DNA of 64,000 bases from CAWKEY01 sp963696315 (GTDB lineage: Bacteria > Pseudomonadota > Gammaproteobacteria > Methylococcales > Methylomonadaceae). The stretch is taken from the NCBI GenBank assembly GCA_963696315.1, contig CAVOJU010000002.1, positions 1 to 64,000 of the forward strand, in the 5' to 3' direction. The first letter of the stretch is position 1. Each line of letters begins with the position of its first letter. The position numbers were made by a program, and so were the translations under genes. A model generated the notes under the pieces. It was not told the origin of the DNA, did no database searches, and saw only the letters and a program-made list of their open reading frames with translations. This document shows, piece by piece, positions 16,087 to 25,524 of the stretch.

Positions 16087-18606
16087 ATGGAGCGCATCTT
16101 TTCTCTGTTAGCTGGCACTACCGTCCTGCTTATTCTGACTACCGGCGCAGGTGTTTACTGGTTGTCCAAATCTGAAGTACAGCAGGCAAAGCAAAACGCA
16201 ATTACCGCCGCCGCCGACGGCGTTGCCTTAGCGCTATCGCAACAATTAAATTTGTTGCATAAAGCGCTGGATAAGATGGCCCAGGATCCTGAAATTATTG
16301 CCGCCGCAGCCAATAAAGACTCCGCACAGTTAAGCGCGCTGGCAGCAAAACTGGAACAGCACCTGCCTGATGTATTAAAAATCAGATTGCTGTTGCCCGG
16401 CGTCAGCGAACTCGATGAAAGCACTGTGCCGCGTATGGGCTATGCTGATCTGGAGATGGTGCGGGACACCTTCCGCGAAAATCAGCAGCCAGCCATACAG
16501 GGCGATGCGGGAGATGACCGGCATCTGGCCATGACCAGCCGGATTATGCTGCGTGATCAGGTTATTGGTGTGATTTTGGCCAGCTTCAACTATGACTTCA
16601 TCGGCAAAAGCGTACAGGCGGCAAAAACAGACGGTTATATCGAACTCAGACAGGAAAAACTGCTGCTGGGCAAAGGCGGAGAGCTGGCGGCTATCGAAGA
16701 GCACGCGCAAGACGATCTGACCATAAAGAAGCTGGCCAACACCCCCTGGAGACTCGAGTACGCCTACGCGAGTGCCGGTTTCAGTGCCATCGCAGCAATT
16801 GTCAGCCTGATTGTCCTGTCCGGGGTGCTGGCACTACTGGGGTTTTTTCTCGGACATCGCAAGCTTACAGAACTATTGAGCCAGGACCTCAGTATTTTGC
16901 TAAAAGTCGCTAAAGATATGATCACTGGCAAGGCGCCGGGCAATTACCCGGTTCAGCTTTCTGAAATGAGCGCCATTGTTTCAACGCTGGTGCAATTCAA
17001 GCGGGTCGTGGAAAATCATGTCGAACCGGTCGCTGAGGACGAAAATGATTTCAAACTGGACGGTTTTATGGAAGAGCCCGTCAACTTTGGCTTCGGTGAC
17101 TATGCGGTAGAAGTTCATGATACCGGTAGCGCGGAAGTGAAGCCTGAGACTCCCGCTATAGATGAGCCGGCCATCATCGCCGAGAAAATACCCTTACAAT
17201 TTGACATGCCCGATGTCCTTGGCAGCACGGATAAACACGCCGCCATATTCCGAGCTTACGACATCCGCGGCATTGCCGGCGAAACCTTGACTAAGGACAT
17301 CGCCTACGACATTGGCCGCAGCCTGGGTACGGACGCTAAAAAGCAGGGTTGCGCAACCATGGTGCTGGGCCGCGACGGCAGAACCTCAAGCCCGAGTCTG
17401 GCAAATGCCGTCGCCCAGGGCATTGTATCGACCGGCACACATGTGCTGGATATCGGCATGGTCCCGACCCCCGTGTTGTATTTTGTTACCCAGCATATCG
17501 ACGGCCGCTGCGGCGTAATGATTACCGGCAGCCATAATCCAGCCGATTACAATGGCATGAAAATGGTGATTAACGGTGAAACTCTGGCTGGCGATAGAAT
17601 TCAGCTCATCAGGCAATGCATAGCCAACCAAAGCTTCGCTAGCGGGATTATCGGTCAAATCGAAGAAAACAGCGCGATTGTCAACGAGTATATTGGCACT
17701 ATTTCAGAGGAGATTGATATCGCCAGGCCGATAAAGGTTGTCGTCGATTGCGGAAATGGTGCGGCCAGTAGTTTGGGGCCAACCCTGCTGAAAACGCTGG
17801 GCTGCGAAGTGGTGGAATTATTTTGCGCTGTCGACGGCACTTTCCCTAATCATCATCCTGATCCCAGCCAGCCCGAAAATCTGGCGGATTTAATTGCCGC
17901 CGTTAAACAGCATGCTGCTGATGTCGGCATTGCCTTTGATGGCGATGGCGATCGTCTGGGCGTTGTGGATTCAAAGGGCAAAATCATCTGGCCTGATCGG
18001 CAAATGATGCTGTTTGCCAAGGAGGTGCTGGCCTTACGGCCCGGATCCGAAATTATATTTGACGTGAAATGCTCCCGGCATTTGCCGGAGCAAATCGTCA
18101 AACACGGCGGCCGGCCATTGATGTGGAGAACCGGGCACTCCTTTATGAAAGCCAAGCTCAAGGAAACAGGGGCGATGCTGGCCGGTGAAATGAGCGGACA
18201 CATTTTCTTTAATGACCGCTGGTTTGGCTTTGATGACGCCTTGTACGCCGCCGCGCGCCTGATAGAAATATTGTCCAACGATGATCGTTGCAGCGCAGAC
18301 GTATTTGCCGACTTTCCTGACAGCTTCAGTACACCCGAACTGAATGTTTGGATGGCAGAAGGTGAAAACGTCCGATTTTTAGACAATATGTTCTCAGCGG
18401 CTAAGTTTACTGACGGCAAGATCACCACTATTGACGGCTTGCGCGTCGATTTTCCCGAAGGCTGGGGTCTGGTGCGGGCATCCAACACCACGCCGGCACT
18501 GGCGCTACGCTTTGAAGCCGACAGCCCACAAGCCTTGCACGACATTCAGGCGCAATTTAGACAGCTCATGAAAAAAATCAAACCGGATATTGTGTTACCT
18601 TTTTAA
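16087..18606 (+). CDS. algC: Phosphomannomutase/phosphoglucomutase AlgC, long membrane form
   Basis: About 839 residues from ATG 16087 (an earlier start at 16069 is possible). The C-terminal 450 residues are the alpha-D-phosphohexomutase: FRAYDIRGIAG near 387, the phosphoserine loop TGSHNPADYNG near 479, and the Mg site FDGDGDRLG near 616. It interconverts the 6- and 1-phosphates of mannose and glucose for exopolysaccharide and LPS sugars. The N-terminal 390 residues have two TM helices (about 5-27 and 230-254) around a periplasmic domain, then a HAMP-like and acidic linker. Long forms of this kind are known in Pseudomonas and Xanthomonas relatives. It lies between dut and argB. Confidence 0.9.
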   Translation: MERIFSLLAGTTVLLILTTGAGVYWLSKSEVQQAKQNAITAAADGVALALSQQLNLLHKALDKMAQDPEIIAAAANKDSAQLSALAAKLEQHLPDVLKIRLLLPGVSELDESTVPRMGYADLEMVRDTFRENQQPAIQGDAGDDRHLAMTSRIMLRDQVIGVILASFNYDFIGKSVQAAKTDGYIELRQEKLLLGKGGELAAIEEHAQDDLTIKKLANTPWRLEYAYASAGFSAIAAIVSLIVLSGVLALLGFFLGHRKLTELLSQDLSILLKVAKDMITGKAPGNYPVQLSEMSAIVSTLVQFKRVVENHVEPVAEDENDFKLDGFMEEPVNFGFGDYAVEVHDTGSAEVKPETPAIDEPAIIAEKIPLQFDMPDVLGSTDKHAAIFRAYDIRGIAGETLTKDIAYDIGRSLGTDAKKQGCATMVLGRDGRTSSPSLANAVAQGIVSTGTHVLDIGMVPTPVLYFVTQHIDGRCGVMITGSHNPADYNGMKMVINGETLAGDRIQLIRQCIANQSFASGIIGQIEENSAIVNEYIGTISEEIDIARPIKVVVDCGNGAASSLGPTLLKTLGCEVVELFCAVDGTFPNHHPDPSQPENLADLIAAVKQHAADVGIAFDGDGDRLGVVDSKGKIIWPDRQMMLFAKEVLALRPGSEIIFDVKCSRHLPEQIVKHGGRPLMWRTGHSFMKAKLKETGAMLAGEMSGHIFFNDRWFGFDDALYAAARLIEILSNDDRCSADVFADFPDSFSTPELNVWMAEGENVRFLDNMFSAAKFTDGKITTIDGLRVDFPEGWGLVRASNTTPALALRFEADSPQALHDIQAQFRQLMKKIKPDIVLPF

Positions 18607-18622
18607 TACTGGAACGACAGAA

Positions 18623-19504
18623 ATGATACAGAAACGAAACGCCCATCAGATCGCCGACGTCCTGATCGAGGCATTGCCCTATATACAACGCTTTAAAGGC
18701 AAAACCGTGGTGGTTAAATTTGGCGGCAACGCCATGGTTGATGAAGCGCTCAAACACAGCTTTGCCCGCGATATCGTGTTGATGAAACTGGTCGGGCTTA
18801 ATCCCATCGTGGTCCATGGCGGCGGCCCGCAAATTGGCCAATTGCTGCAGCGACTGGGTAAAACCTCGGAATTCATCGACGGCATGCGGGTGACCGACAG
18901 CGAGACCATGGATGTGGTGGAAATGGTATTGGGCGGATTGGTAAACAAAGAGATTGTTAATTTAATCAATCAGCACGGCGGCAAGGCCGTGGGCTTGACC
19001 GGTAAAGACGGCGATTTTATTCGCGCAAAAAAAATTACTATGCACAAAGCCGATGCGCCTGAAATTATTGATCTGGGGCATGTCGGCGAAGTCAGCAGTA
19101 TCGATCCGGCCGTGGTTGATATGCTCGGCAAAAGTGATTTTATCCCCGTCATTGCCCCTATTGGCGTCGGTGCAGACGGGCGTTCCTATAATATCAACGC
19201 GGATCTGGTGGCAGGTAAAATTGCCGAAGTCCTGAAAGCCGAGAAATTGATTTTACTGACCAACATTCCAGGCATTCTGAACAAGCAGGGAGAGCTGTTG
19301 ACCGGGCTGTCGATTAAAAAAATAGACGAGCTGATTGCTGACGGGACTATTTCTGGCGGCATGATTCCAAAAACCCGTTGCGCCACCGATGCGCTGAAGG
19401 GCGGCGTCAACAGCGTGCATATTATTGATGGTCGTGTTGAACACGCGGTATTGCTGGAGTTGTTTACCGACCAGGGAGTCGGCACCTTGCTGATCAGTCG
19501 TTAG
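18623..19504 (+). CDS. argB: Acetylglutamate kinase
   Basis: 293 residues from ATG 18623; an upstream start at 18590 would overlap the end of algC and is less likely. It phosphorylates N-acetylglutamate in the second step of arginine synthesis. Amino-acid-kinase motifs are clear: VVKFGGNAMVD at about 33, VVHGGGPQIGQLL, GLTGKDGDF, and the C-terminal GGMIPKTRCATDALKGGV. Length fits. It ends 11 bases inside the convergent DUF4124 gene, so their 3' ends overlap tail to tail. Confidence 0.95.
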   Translation: MIQKRNAHQIADVLIEALPYIQRFKGKTVVVKFGGNAMVDEALKHSFARDIVLMKLVGLNPIVVHGGGPQIGQLLQRLGKTSEFIDGMRVTDSETMDVVEMVLGGLVNKEIVNLINQHGGKAVGLTGKDGDFIRAKKITMHKADAPEIIDLGHVGEVSSIDPAVVDMLGKSDFIPVIAPIGVGADGRSYNINADLVAGKIAEVLKAEKLILLTNIPGILNKQGELLTGLSIKKIDELIADGTISGGMIPKTRCATDALKGGVNSVHIIDGRVEHAVLLELFTDQGVGTLLISR

Positions 19505-20492
19505 CCAAGGCGGATTCGATATAAGGTTTGAATGCAGATCGTATATCGAGGACTTTCTGGCTGGCGCACAACTCAGTGCCCAGCGTGGATTGCCAACAGC
19601 TTATATCAAGAAACAGCTGTTGTTTGTTGCCCTCCTGGACGATTTTGGAAACTGCCAGACGCAAGTCGCTGTCGCTGGCCGGCGCGGCCCCCATGATCAA
19701 CTTGTCGTTATCAATGTAAATGCCGGTAGTGCCATGCTTATTGATAAAGGCATGAGCCGCGCGCCAGGCTTTTGCGCATTCCGCTTCATTGCCGCACGTG
19801 AACAGACCCAGCTCATTGGCGGCTTGATTCGGGTCCTTTCTGTCGCCCGGTTTTTGGTTATCGCTATCGGCTTGGGTTAAAAATTTAAAGCGCGCCATAT
19901 CGGCTTCAAAGGCGTTTCTAAGCGAGTTTTTCTTGGCGCTGTGCCGGTCTATTTCGGCCTCGGTTTGCTGAATTTGGGTTTCGGTCGCGTTAATAGCATC
20001 GCGGAGTTTTTGAGGTATTTTTTCGCCGTTGCGCTCGTGGGTTGCGGCTTCCTTGCGTTGTATTGCCAACTGATCTTGCAGGCTCTTTAATTTGCTTTGG
20101 GTGGCATTTTTTTGACCATCCAGCGATTGCATCTTTCCTTTCAACATCGCTTCCATGTCGTCGAGTGTGCGGAATGTGCTAAGCAGCACCTTGTCATGGG
20201 CTTTCTGCTGCTCGATGATTTTTTCCTGAGCTTTTTTTAAGGCCTGCAGTTGCGCATCCAGTGCCAGCTGTTCTTTTGTTTTCGCTTTTTCGGTGACTTC
20301 AACTATTGCACCTTTCTTGTTCAATAATTCCCGGCGGTGTTTGACCTGATCAGGCGGCACCTGATCTGAAAAAAATGTATTGCCGCTATCATCAACCCAG
20401 CGATACATTTTTTTTGCAATCACCGGCGGACTGCTTAAAAAACAAAGCGCACAGACTAAAAAAAGACTGACAGGAAAAATACGGGCAGGCAT
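19494..20492 (-). CDS. Secreted DUF4124 protein with coiled coil
   Basis: 332 residues. A Sec signal peptide (FPVSLFLVCALCFLSSPPVIA, cleavage near residue 26) precedes a DUF4124 domain, KKMYRWVDDSGNTFFSDQVPP. Residues 75-210 are a long Lys/Gln/Glu-rich coiled coil (for example QLALDAQLQALKKAQEKI). The C-terminal part has four Cys (LFTCGNEAECAKAW, DISCWQSTLGTELC), which suggests two disulfides in the periplasm. DUF4124 is a small periplasmic fold of unknown function common in Gammaproteobacteria. It is convergent with argB. Confidence 0.75.
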   Translation of the reverse strand: MPARIFPVSLFLVCALCFLSSPPVIAKKMYRWVDDSGNTFFSDQVPPDQVKHRRELLNKKGAIVEVTEKAKTKEQLALDAQLQALKKAQEKIIEQQKAHDKVLLSTFRTLDDMEAMLKGKMQSLDGQKNATQSKLKSLQDQLAIQRKEAATHERNGEKIPQKLRDAINATETQIQQTEAEIDRHSAKKNSLRNAFEADMARFKFLTQADSDNQKPGDRKDPNQAANELGLFTCGNEAECAKAWRAAHAFINKHGTTGIYIDNDKLIMGAAPASDSDLRLAVSKIVQEGNKQQLFLDISCWQSTLGTELCASQKVLDIRSAFKPYIESALAND

Positions 20493-20683
20493 GGGCTGAA
20501 CATTCCGGCTAAAGGTGATACGGCTTTATAAAGATAGCCAATTTACGCGCATATTGCTTTATCAGACTGTATTTTTACCACAAAGCGCAGCCATAAAAAG
20601 CCATCAAACGTCGTATTTTCCTTCGCCCCGGCTCAGGACGGACCCGCCGGCATTAGCCGGAAATTATCCTGGTTAAGCATTTT

Positions 20684-21259
20684 TTAGCCGATTAAACCGG
20701 CCAGTTCGTGCAGCGGCGGCAGCAGGATCATCTTGGCGAGCTGTAACAGCAGCAAGGCTGCTAAGGGCGATAAGTCGATGCCGCCAATATCAGGAATAAA
20801 TCTACGGCAAATATTCAGTACAGGCTCGGTCAGGCTGTGCAAAATGGATGCAGCGGCATTGAATGCACCGGGATTAACCCAGCTCAGCAAGGCGCTGGCA
20901 AATATCGAGAAAATGAAGATATTGATCAATAGGGCAAGCAGCTGAGTGACAGCCAATACCGTCAACGCCGCCAGACTGATGCTGAGGCCCTTGAGCAGCA
21001 GAATTGAAAAATCAGCCAGCATCTGCAGCCCGAGCACCAGCACCAGCGAGGACGTGTCGATTTTACCGATGGGCGGCACAAAACGGCGCAGAATTCTTAA
21101 TGGCGGATGCGTTGCCTTGACCAGGAATTGTGAAATAGGGTTGTAAAACTCGGCGCCACACCATTGCAATAAAAAGCGCAGCATTACCGCCAGGATATAG
21201 AGCGAGAACAAGGTGTCGATGATAAAAATAACCGGATTGGTCATATAAGTAGAGTCCAT
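20684..21259 (-). CDS. yggT: YggT-family membrane protein
   Basis: 191 residues made of two similar YGGT units, each with a pair of TM helices: residues 9-30 and 75-115, then IFIFSIFASALLSWVNPG and LLLLQLAKMILLPPL. PISQFLVKATHPPLRILRRF and LTEPVLNICRRFIPDIGGID are the two characteristic P-x-L-x-P-x-R-R loops. The function is undefined; members have been linked to membrane and division processes and to osmotic shock. It directly follows proC with overlapping stop and start bases, which suggests translational coupling, as is usual for proC-yggT. Confidence 0.9.
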   Translation of the reverse strand: MDSTYMTNPVIFIIDTLFSLYILAVMLRFLLQWCGAEFYNPISQFLVKATHPPLRILRRFVPPIGKIDTSSLVLVLGLQMLADFSILLLKGLSISLAALTVLAVTQLLALLINIFIFSIFASALLSWVNPGAFNAAASILHSLTEPVLNICRRFIPDIGGIDLSPLAALLLLQLAKMILLPPLHELAGLIG

Positions 21260-22086
21260 CAGTCATGCTCCGCAGGGTTGGACATTTCGATAGAACGATC
21301 GCGGGCGGCGCGCAGGGCTTTGGCGACCAGCTCGGAAAAGCCGCCTTGCTGGAAGGTTTCGATAGCCCGCTGAGTAGTGCCTCCCGGCGAGGTTACCCGT
21401 TGACGCAGCTGTTCCGGCGATTCCGAGGATTCCAGCGCTATTTTGGCGGCGCCTAAAGCCGTTTGCTGCACTAACAGACGTGCCATATGCTCGCTCAAGC
21501 CCATTTCCAGCGCGGCTTTTTCCATGGCCTCCATGAGCAGAAAATAGTAGGCAGGGCCGCTGCCGGAAACCGCTGTGACCACATCCAGATCGCTTTCATT
21601 ATCGACCCAGAGTGAAATGCCGACGGCGCGCATAATATTTTCCGCCTGATTGCGTTGCTCAGCAGTGACGTTTTTGTTGGCATGCAAGGCCGTGGCCCCA
21701 GTCAAAACCAGGGCCGGCGTGTTGGGCATGCAGCGCACAATGGCGACGCCGGCGCCCAGCCACAAACTCAAGCTGTTTTGGGTAATGCCTGCGGCTATGG
21801 ATACTACCAGAGGCTTTTTTTGCTGAATCAGCGCAGCTGCACTTTCCGCGACTGCTTTTAATACCTGAGGCTTTACAGCCAGAACCACGACATCAACGTC
21901 ATTGATGAGCGCATCATTGCTGGCCGAAATATTAACCTTCAGGTTTTTTGCCAGCGCGTTGAGGGTGTCCGGATTTACATCCGAAACCCAGAGTTGCTGA
22001 GGAGAGTGGCCGCTGGCAATCAAACCACTGATCAGGCTTGACGCCATGTTGCCGCCGCCGATAAAACCGATTTTTTTTGTGTTCAT
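21259..22086 (-). CDS. proC: Pyrroline-5-carboxylate reductase
   Basis: 275 residues. It reduces 1-pyrroline-5-carboxylate to proline with NAD(P)H. The Rossmann motif IGFIGGGNMASSLISGL opens the protein. VVLAVKPQVL, VRCMPNTPALVLTGATAL and the C-terminal dimer motif RVTSPGGTTQRAIE are all present, and the length is typical. The stop overlaps the yggT start. The upstream gap to the divergent radical SAM gene is 112 bases and AT-rich, so it probably holds both promoters. Confidence 0.95.
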   Translation of the reverse strand: MNTKKIGFIGGGNMASSLISGLIASGHSPQQLWVSDVNPDTLNALAKNLKVNISASNDALINDVDVVVLAVKPQVLKAVAESAAALIQQKKPLVVSIAAGITQNSLSLWLGAGVAIVRCMPNTPALVLTGATALHANKNVTAEQRNQAENIMRAVGISLWVDNESDLDVVTAVSGSGPAYYFLLMEAMEKAALEMGLSEHMARLLVQQTALGAAKIALESSESPEQLRQRVTSPGGTTQRAIETFQQGGFSELVAKALRAARDRSIEMSNPAEHD

Positions 22087-22198
22087 TGGTACTAAGGGTT
22101 GGTTAATTAAAAATTATTTTACCCTATATGGGGCCTGTGCAATAAATCGCAAGTCTTTTAAACTATGATATTACTCAATTGAGTCGAAAACAGCGCTG

Positions 22199-23191
22199 AT
22201 GATTGATACGCTTTATATCGAAGAAAATGTCCTGCATCATCCCCGCGTCGCCGGCATTGTAGCCCGGTTTCCGGAGGCAAGGCGCATTACCTGCAGCCGC
22301 TATGGCGAGGTGTTTAATCCCAAGGCCCAAAATTTTCGCCTGCAAAAACAAAAACCGGCTTTAATTCTGGCCGAAAAATATAAAAACTTTGTGCTTGAAG
22401 CGCCTGCGGGTTACGGCATAGGCGCCGGCAGGAATTACTATTTTTCGCACATGCTCAATTGTCTTTACGATTGCCGCTACTGTTTTTTACAGGGTATGTA
22501 TCAATCGGCGCATTATGTGCTGTTTGTGAATTACGAAGATTTTCAGCGCGACATCCGACTGCTTTGTGACGGTTTTCCCGGCGAAAATCTGCATTTTTTT
22601 TCCGGTTATGACTGTGATAGTCTGGCTTTGGAGCCGGTAACCGGATTTGCCGAACAGTTTCTGCCGGTTTTTGCCGGCCTGCCGAATGCCTGGCTGGAGC
22701 TGAGAACCAAAAGCACCCAAGTCAGGACTCTGCTAAATCGAGAGCCCTTGCCGCGCTGCATCGTGGCGTTCAGTTTGTCGCCGGAGACCGTAGCGGCAAA
22801 ACTTGAACACAAGGCGCCGCCGCTGCATCGCCGGCTTGATGCGCTGGTCAAGGTGCAGGAACAAGGCTGGCAGATCGGTTTACGTTTTGATCCCCTGATT
22901 TATCAAGCCGATTATCAACAGCACTATCGGCACTTCTTTGACCAGGTTTTTGACAGGATTGATTTAAACCGGCTGCATTCGGTCAGCCTGGGCGTATTCC
23001 GGTTACCGGAGCATTATTATAAAAAAATGCACAAACTCTATCCTGAAGAAAAATTGTTTGCCGGCCCTTTGGAAAGTCAGCAAGGCATGGTGTCTTACCG
23101 GCAGGAACTGGAACAGGAAATGATGCAATACTGCACGGAACAAGTATTGCGCCATGTGCCATCAAGCCTGTTTTTCCCATGCACGCTATGA
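22199..23191 (+). CDS. SPL-family radical SAM protein (spore photoproduct lyase-like)
   Basis: 330 residues. The [4Fe-4S]/SAM site is CLYDCRYC near residue 87 (Cys-x3-Cys-x2-Cys), followed by FLQGMYQSAHYVLFVN as in the SPL family. FSGYDCDSLALEP and LRTKSTQV further match the TIM-barrel fold. In spore formers SplB repairs the thymine photoproduct 5-thyminyl-5,6-dihydrothymine; proteobacterial homologues have no proven substrate. The stop overlaps the next ATG (ATGA), so it is coupled to an SDR, which may work in the same pathway. Start ATG 22199 follows an AT-rich promoter-like region. Confidence 0.85.
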   Translation: MIDTLYIEENVLHHPRVAGIVARFPEARRITCSRYGEVFNPKAQNFRLQKQKPALILAEKYKNFVLEAPAGYGIGAGRNYYFSHMLNCLYDCRYCFLQGMYQSAHYVLFVNYEDFQRDIRLLCDGFPGENLHFFSGYDCDSLALEPVTGFAEQFLPVFAGLPNAWLELRTKSTQVRTLLNREPLPRCIVAFSLSPETVAAKLEHKAPPLHRRLDALVKVQEQGWQIGLRFDPLIYQADYQQHYRHFFDQVFDRIDLNRLHSVSLGVFRLPEHYYKKMHKLYPEEKLFAGPLESQQGMVSYRQELEQEMMQYCTEQVLRHVPSSLFFPCTL

Positions 23192-23895
23192 AACGCACCG
23201 TACTGGTGACCGGCGCCAGTTCCGGCATAGGCCGCGCCATCGCCAACAACCTGCTGCAACAGGGTCATCAGGTGGTCGGGGCATCCCGGGACAACGCACG
23301 CTTTACTCACGCCCAAGAGGGTTTCACGCCCGTGCAGATGGATTTAAGCCGGCTCGATGAATTACCCCAGCAACTGCGCGAACTGCAGCACCGGTTTCCA
23401 GAGCTCGATGCGGTGATTTTTTGTGCCGGCAAGGGCCAGTTTGGCGCGCTGGAACAATTTTCATATGCTCAAATCGAGGCCTTGATTTCGCTGAACCTGA
23501 CCAGTCAAATTTTTTTAACCCGCGCACTGTTGCCGGCATTAAAGCGCAAGGCGCGCGGTGATTTAATTTTTATCGGTTCCGAGGCGGCTTTGAAAGGCAG
23601 CCGACAAGGTGCGGTATATTGCGCCAGCAAATTCGCCATACGGGGTTTTACCCAGGCCTTGCGCGAAGAATGTGGCAAAAGCCATGTGCGGGTTTGCCTG
23701 ATTAATCCGGGCATGGTTAAAACCCCGTTTTTTGAGCAACTGTCTTTTGAACCGGGCGATGACGCCAGCCACTATCTTTTGCCCGAAGATGTCGCAGAAG
23801 CGGTATCCTACGCGCTGAATTCGCGCGCCCACATGGTGATCGATGAAATTAATCTCAATCCTTTAAACAAGGTTGTGAAGTTCAAAAAATCATAA
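23188..23895 (+). CDS. Short-chain dehydrogenase/reductase
   Basis: 235 residues from ATG 23188, which forms an ATGA overlap with the preceding stop; ATG 23179 is an alternative. Classical SDR features: VLVTGASSGIGRAIANN (cofactor loop TGxxxGIG), an Arg in GASRDNARF that suggests NADP(H), FCAGKGQFG in place of NNAG, the catalytic Ser in IGSEAAL, YCASKFA (Tyr-x3-Lys), and NPGMVKTPFF. Substrate is unknown. Coupling with the SPL-family radical SAM gene is the only functional hint. Confidence 0.88.
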   Translation: MKRTVLVTGASSGIGRAIANNLLQQGHQVVGASRDNARFTHAQEGFTPVQMDLSRLDELPQQLRELQHRFPELDAVIFCAGKGQFGALEQFSYAQIEALISLNLTSQIFLTRALLPALKRKARGDLIFIGSEAALKGSRQGAVYCASKFAIRGFTQALREECGKSHVRVCLINPGMVKTPFFEQLSFEPGDDASHYLLPEDVAEAVSYALNSRAHMVIDEINLNPLNKVVKFKKS

Positions 23896-23918
23896 ACCAT
23901 AAAGGCTATTCATTATTT

Positions 23919-25524
23919 ATGCTGACACGGCTGATTGTTTATTTTGCCTATTTTCTAAAAACTTCCGCAGGTTACCGGAATACCAAGCTGTTTTTCTATA
24001 ATCTGCTGGAAAATCCAAACAGCCGGCTGAAATCCTATTTTGACGTGTTCATGATCAGCCTGGTTATGGCTAGCGTGTTTTTGCTGATTTACGAGGTGGG
24101 CAAGGCCCCAAGTGAAATCAACCGGCTATTTGAACAGGTCATCGTCAGCATATTCATCATTGAATATCTGTTGCGGGCCTGGCTGTATAGCGATAGCCAC
24201 AAGCTGATTCTGGAGCATTACGAGAAGGCTGAATATCTGAACAGTCCTTTTCGGCTCGGCAAAGTGGTTCGACTAATCTGGGCCAAAAAAGTCGAATATG
24301 TTTTAAGCCCTTTGGCCATCATTGATTTGCTGGCTATTTTGCCCAGTTACAGGGAATTGCGGGTACTGAGAATCCTGCTTCTGTTCCGGCTATTCAAATT
24401 GTTTCGTTATTTTAACAGCATCAAATTGTTTACCGAAGTTCTGGCCAGCAAGCGCTTCGAGTTGTACACGCTGGGTATTTTGCTGGGCTTTCTGATCTTT
24501 ATCGGCAGCACCGCCATCTATTTATTCGAGAATCCCGCACAGGGCGGGCAAGTCAAAAATCTTATTCGATGCGCTTTACTGGTCGGTAGTGACGCTGGCA
24601 ACGGTCGGGTATGGCGATATCTCGCCGCAAACCCCTGGCGGACGCCTGATCGCAATGGCGTTAATTTTTACCGGCCTGTGCGTGTTGACTTTTTTCATCT
24701 CGATTATCGTCTCGGCATTTAATGACAAAATGCACGATATGCGCATCAACCAGACCTATGCCGAACTGAACCGCTATGAGAGTTTTATCATCATTTGCGG
24801 CTTTGGCCGGGTCGGCCAGCATATCGCCAGGCAGCTTGCAAAGGACAAGCAGCGCTTTGTAGTGATTGACATCAGGGAAGCCAACGTTATCAAGGCAAGG
24901 CAGCAGGGTTATCTGGTTATTCATGACGATGCCAGTAAAAATGAAGTGCTGGAACATGCCGGGATTAACAACGGCGCCACGGCAGTGTTGTGTAACACGG
25001 GTGATGATGTCATTAATGTCTATATCACCCTGACCAGCCGGCATTTAAATCCAGAACTGCGCATTATTTCGCGCGCGAACAATCAGGATAATGTCAAAAA
25101 GCTGTATCAGGCGGGCGCCGATAACGTGATTCTGCCCTTTGAAATAGCCGGACTGGTGGTGGCCGAATATATTGGTCAGCCAGTAGCCTTTGAAGCCATA
25201 TTGGGCATTATTCAGGAAGAGAAACATATCATCATGGATGCCTTGTGCGTGCATGCGGGCTCGTTTTTGGAGGGCAAGAAAATTGCCGAGCTGAACTTTG
25301 AGCAAAGAAAATTAATGCTGGTGGGTGTCATTAGCGCAAACCCGGTGCATCGTAAGCATAAAAACAGCTACGCCCTCAAAAACCGGCATTTTTATTTTAA
25401 TCCCGAACACTACTTTGAACTGCAGGTGGGCGATCTTCTGGTGGTTTTAGGCCGGGACTATGGCATTGATTATTTTCGCGATCAGATTGGCAAAAGCCGC
25501 TTGAAAGCAGGGGGCAGGCAATGA
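23919..25524 (+). pseudogene. Voltage-gated-type K+ channel with RCK (TrkA-N/C) domain, frameshifted
   Basis: The first frame (23919 onward) encodes an intracellular N-terminus and S1-S5 helices; S4 is RVLRILLLFRLFKLFRYF with regular Arg/Lys spacing. A one-base insertion around 24561-24564 (CTTATTC for CTNTTC) shifts the frame; the second frame continues FDAFYW-type pore helix, filter TLATVGYGDISP, S6, and a cytoplasmic Rossmann RCK domain with ICGFGRVGQHIARQL, then a TrkA-C domain ending in LLVVLGRD. The whole would be about 535 residues. Either a sequence error or real inactivation. It overlaps the next RCK gene by four bases (ATGA), so both are translated together. Confidence 0.8.
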
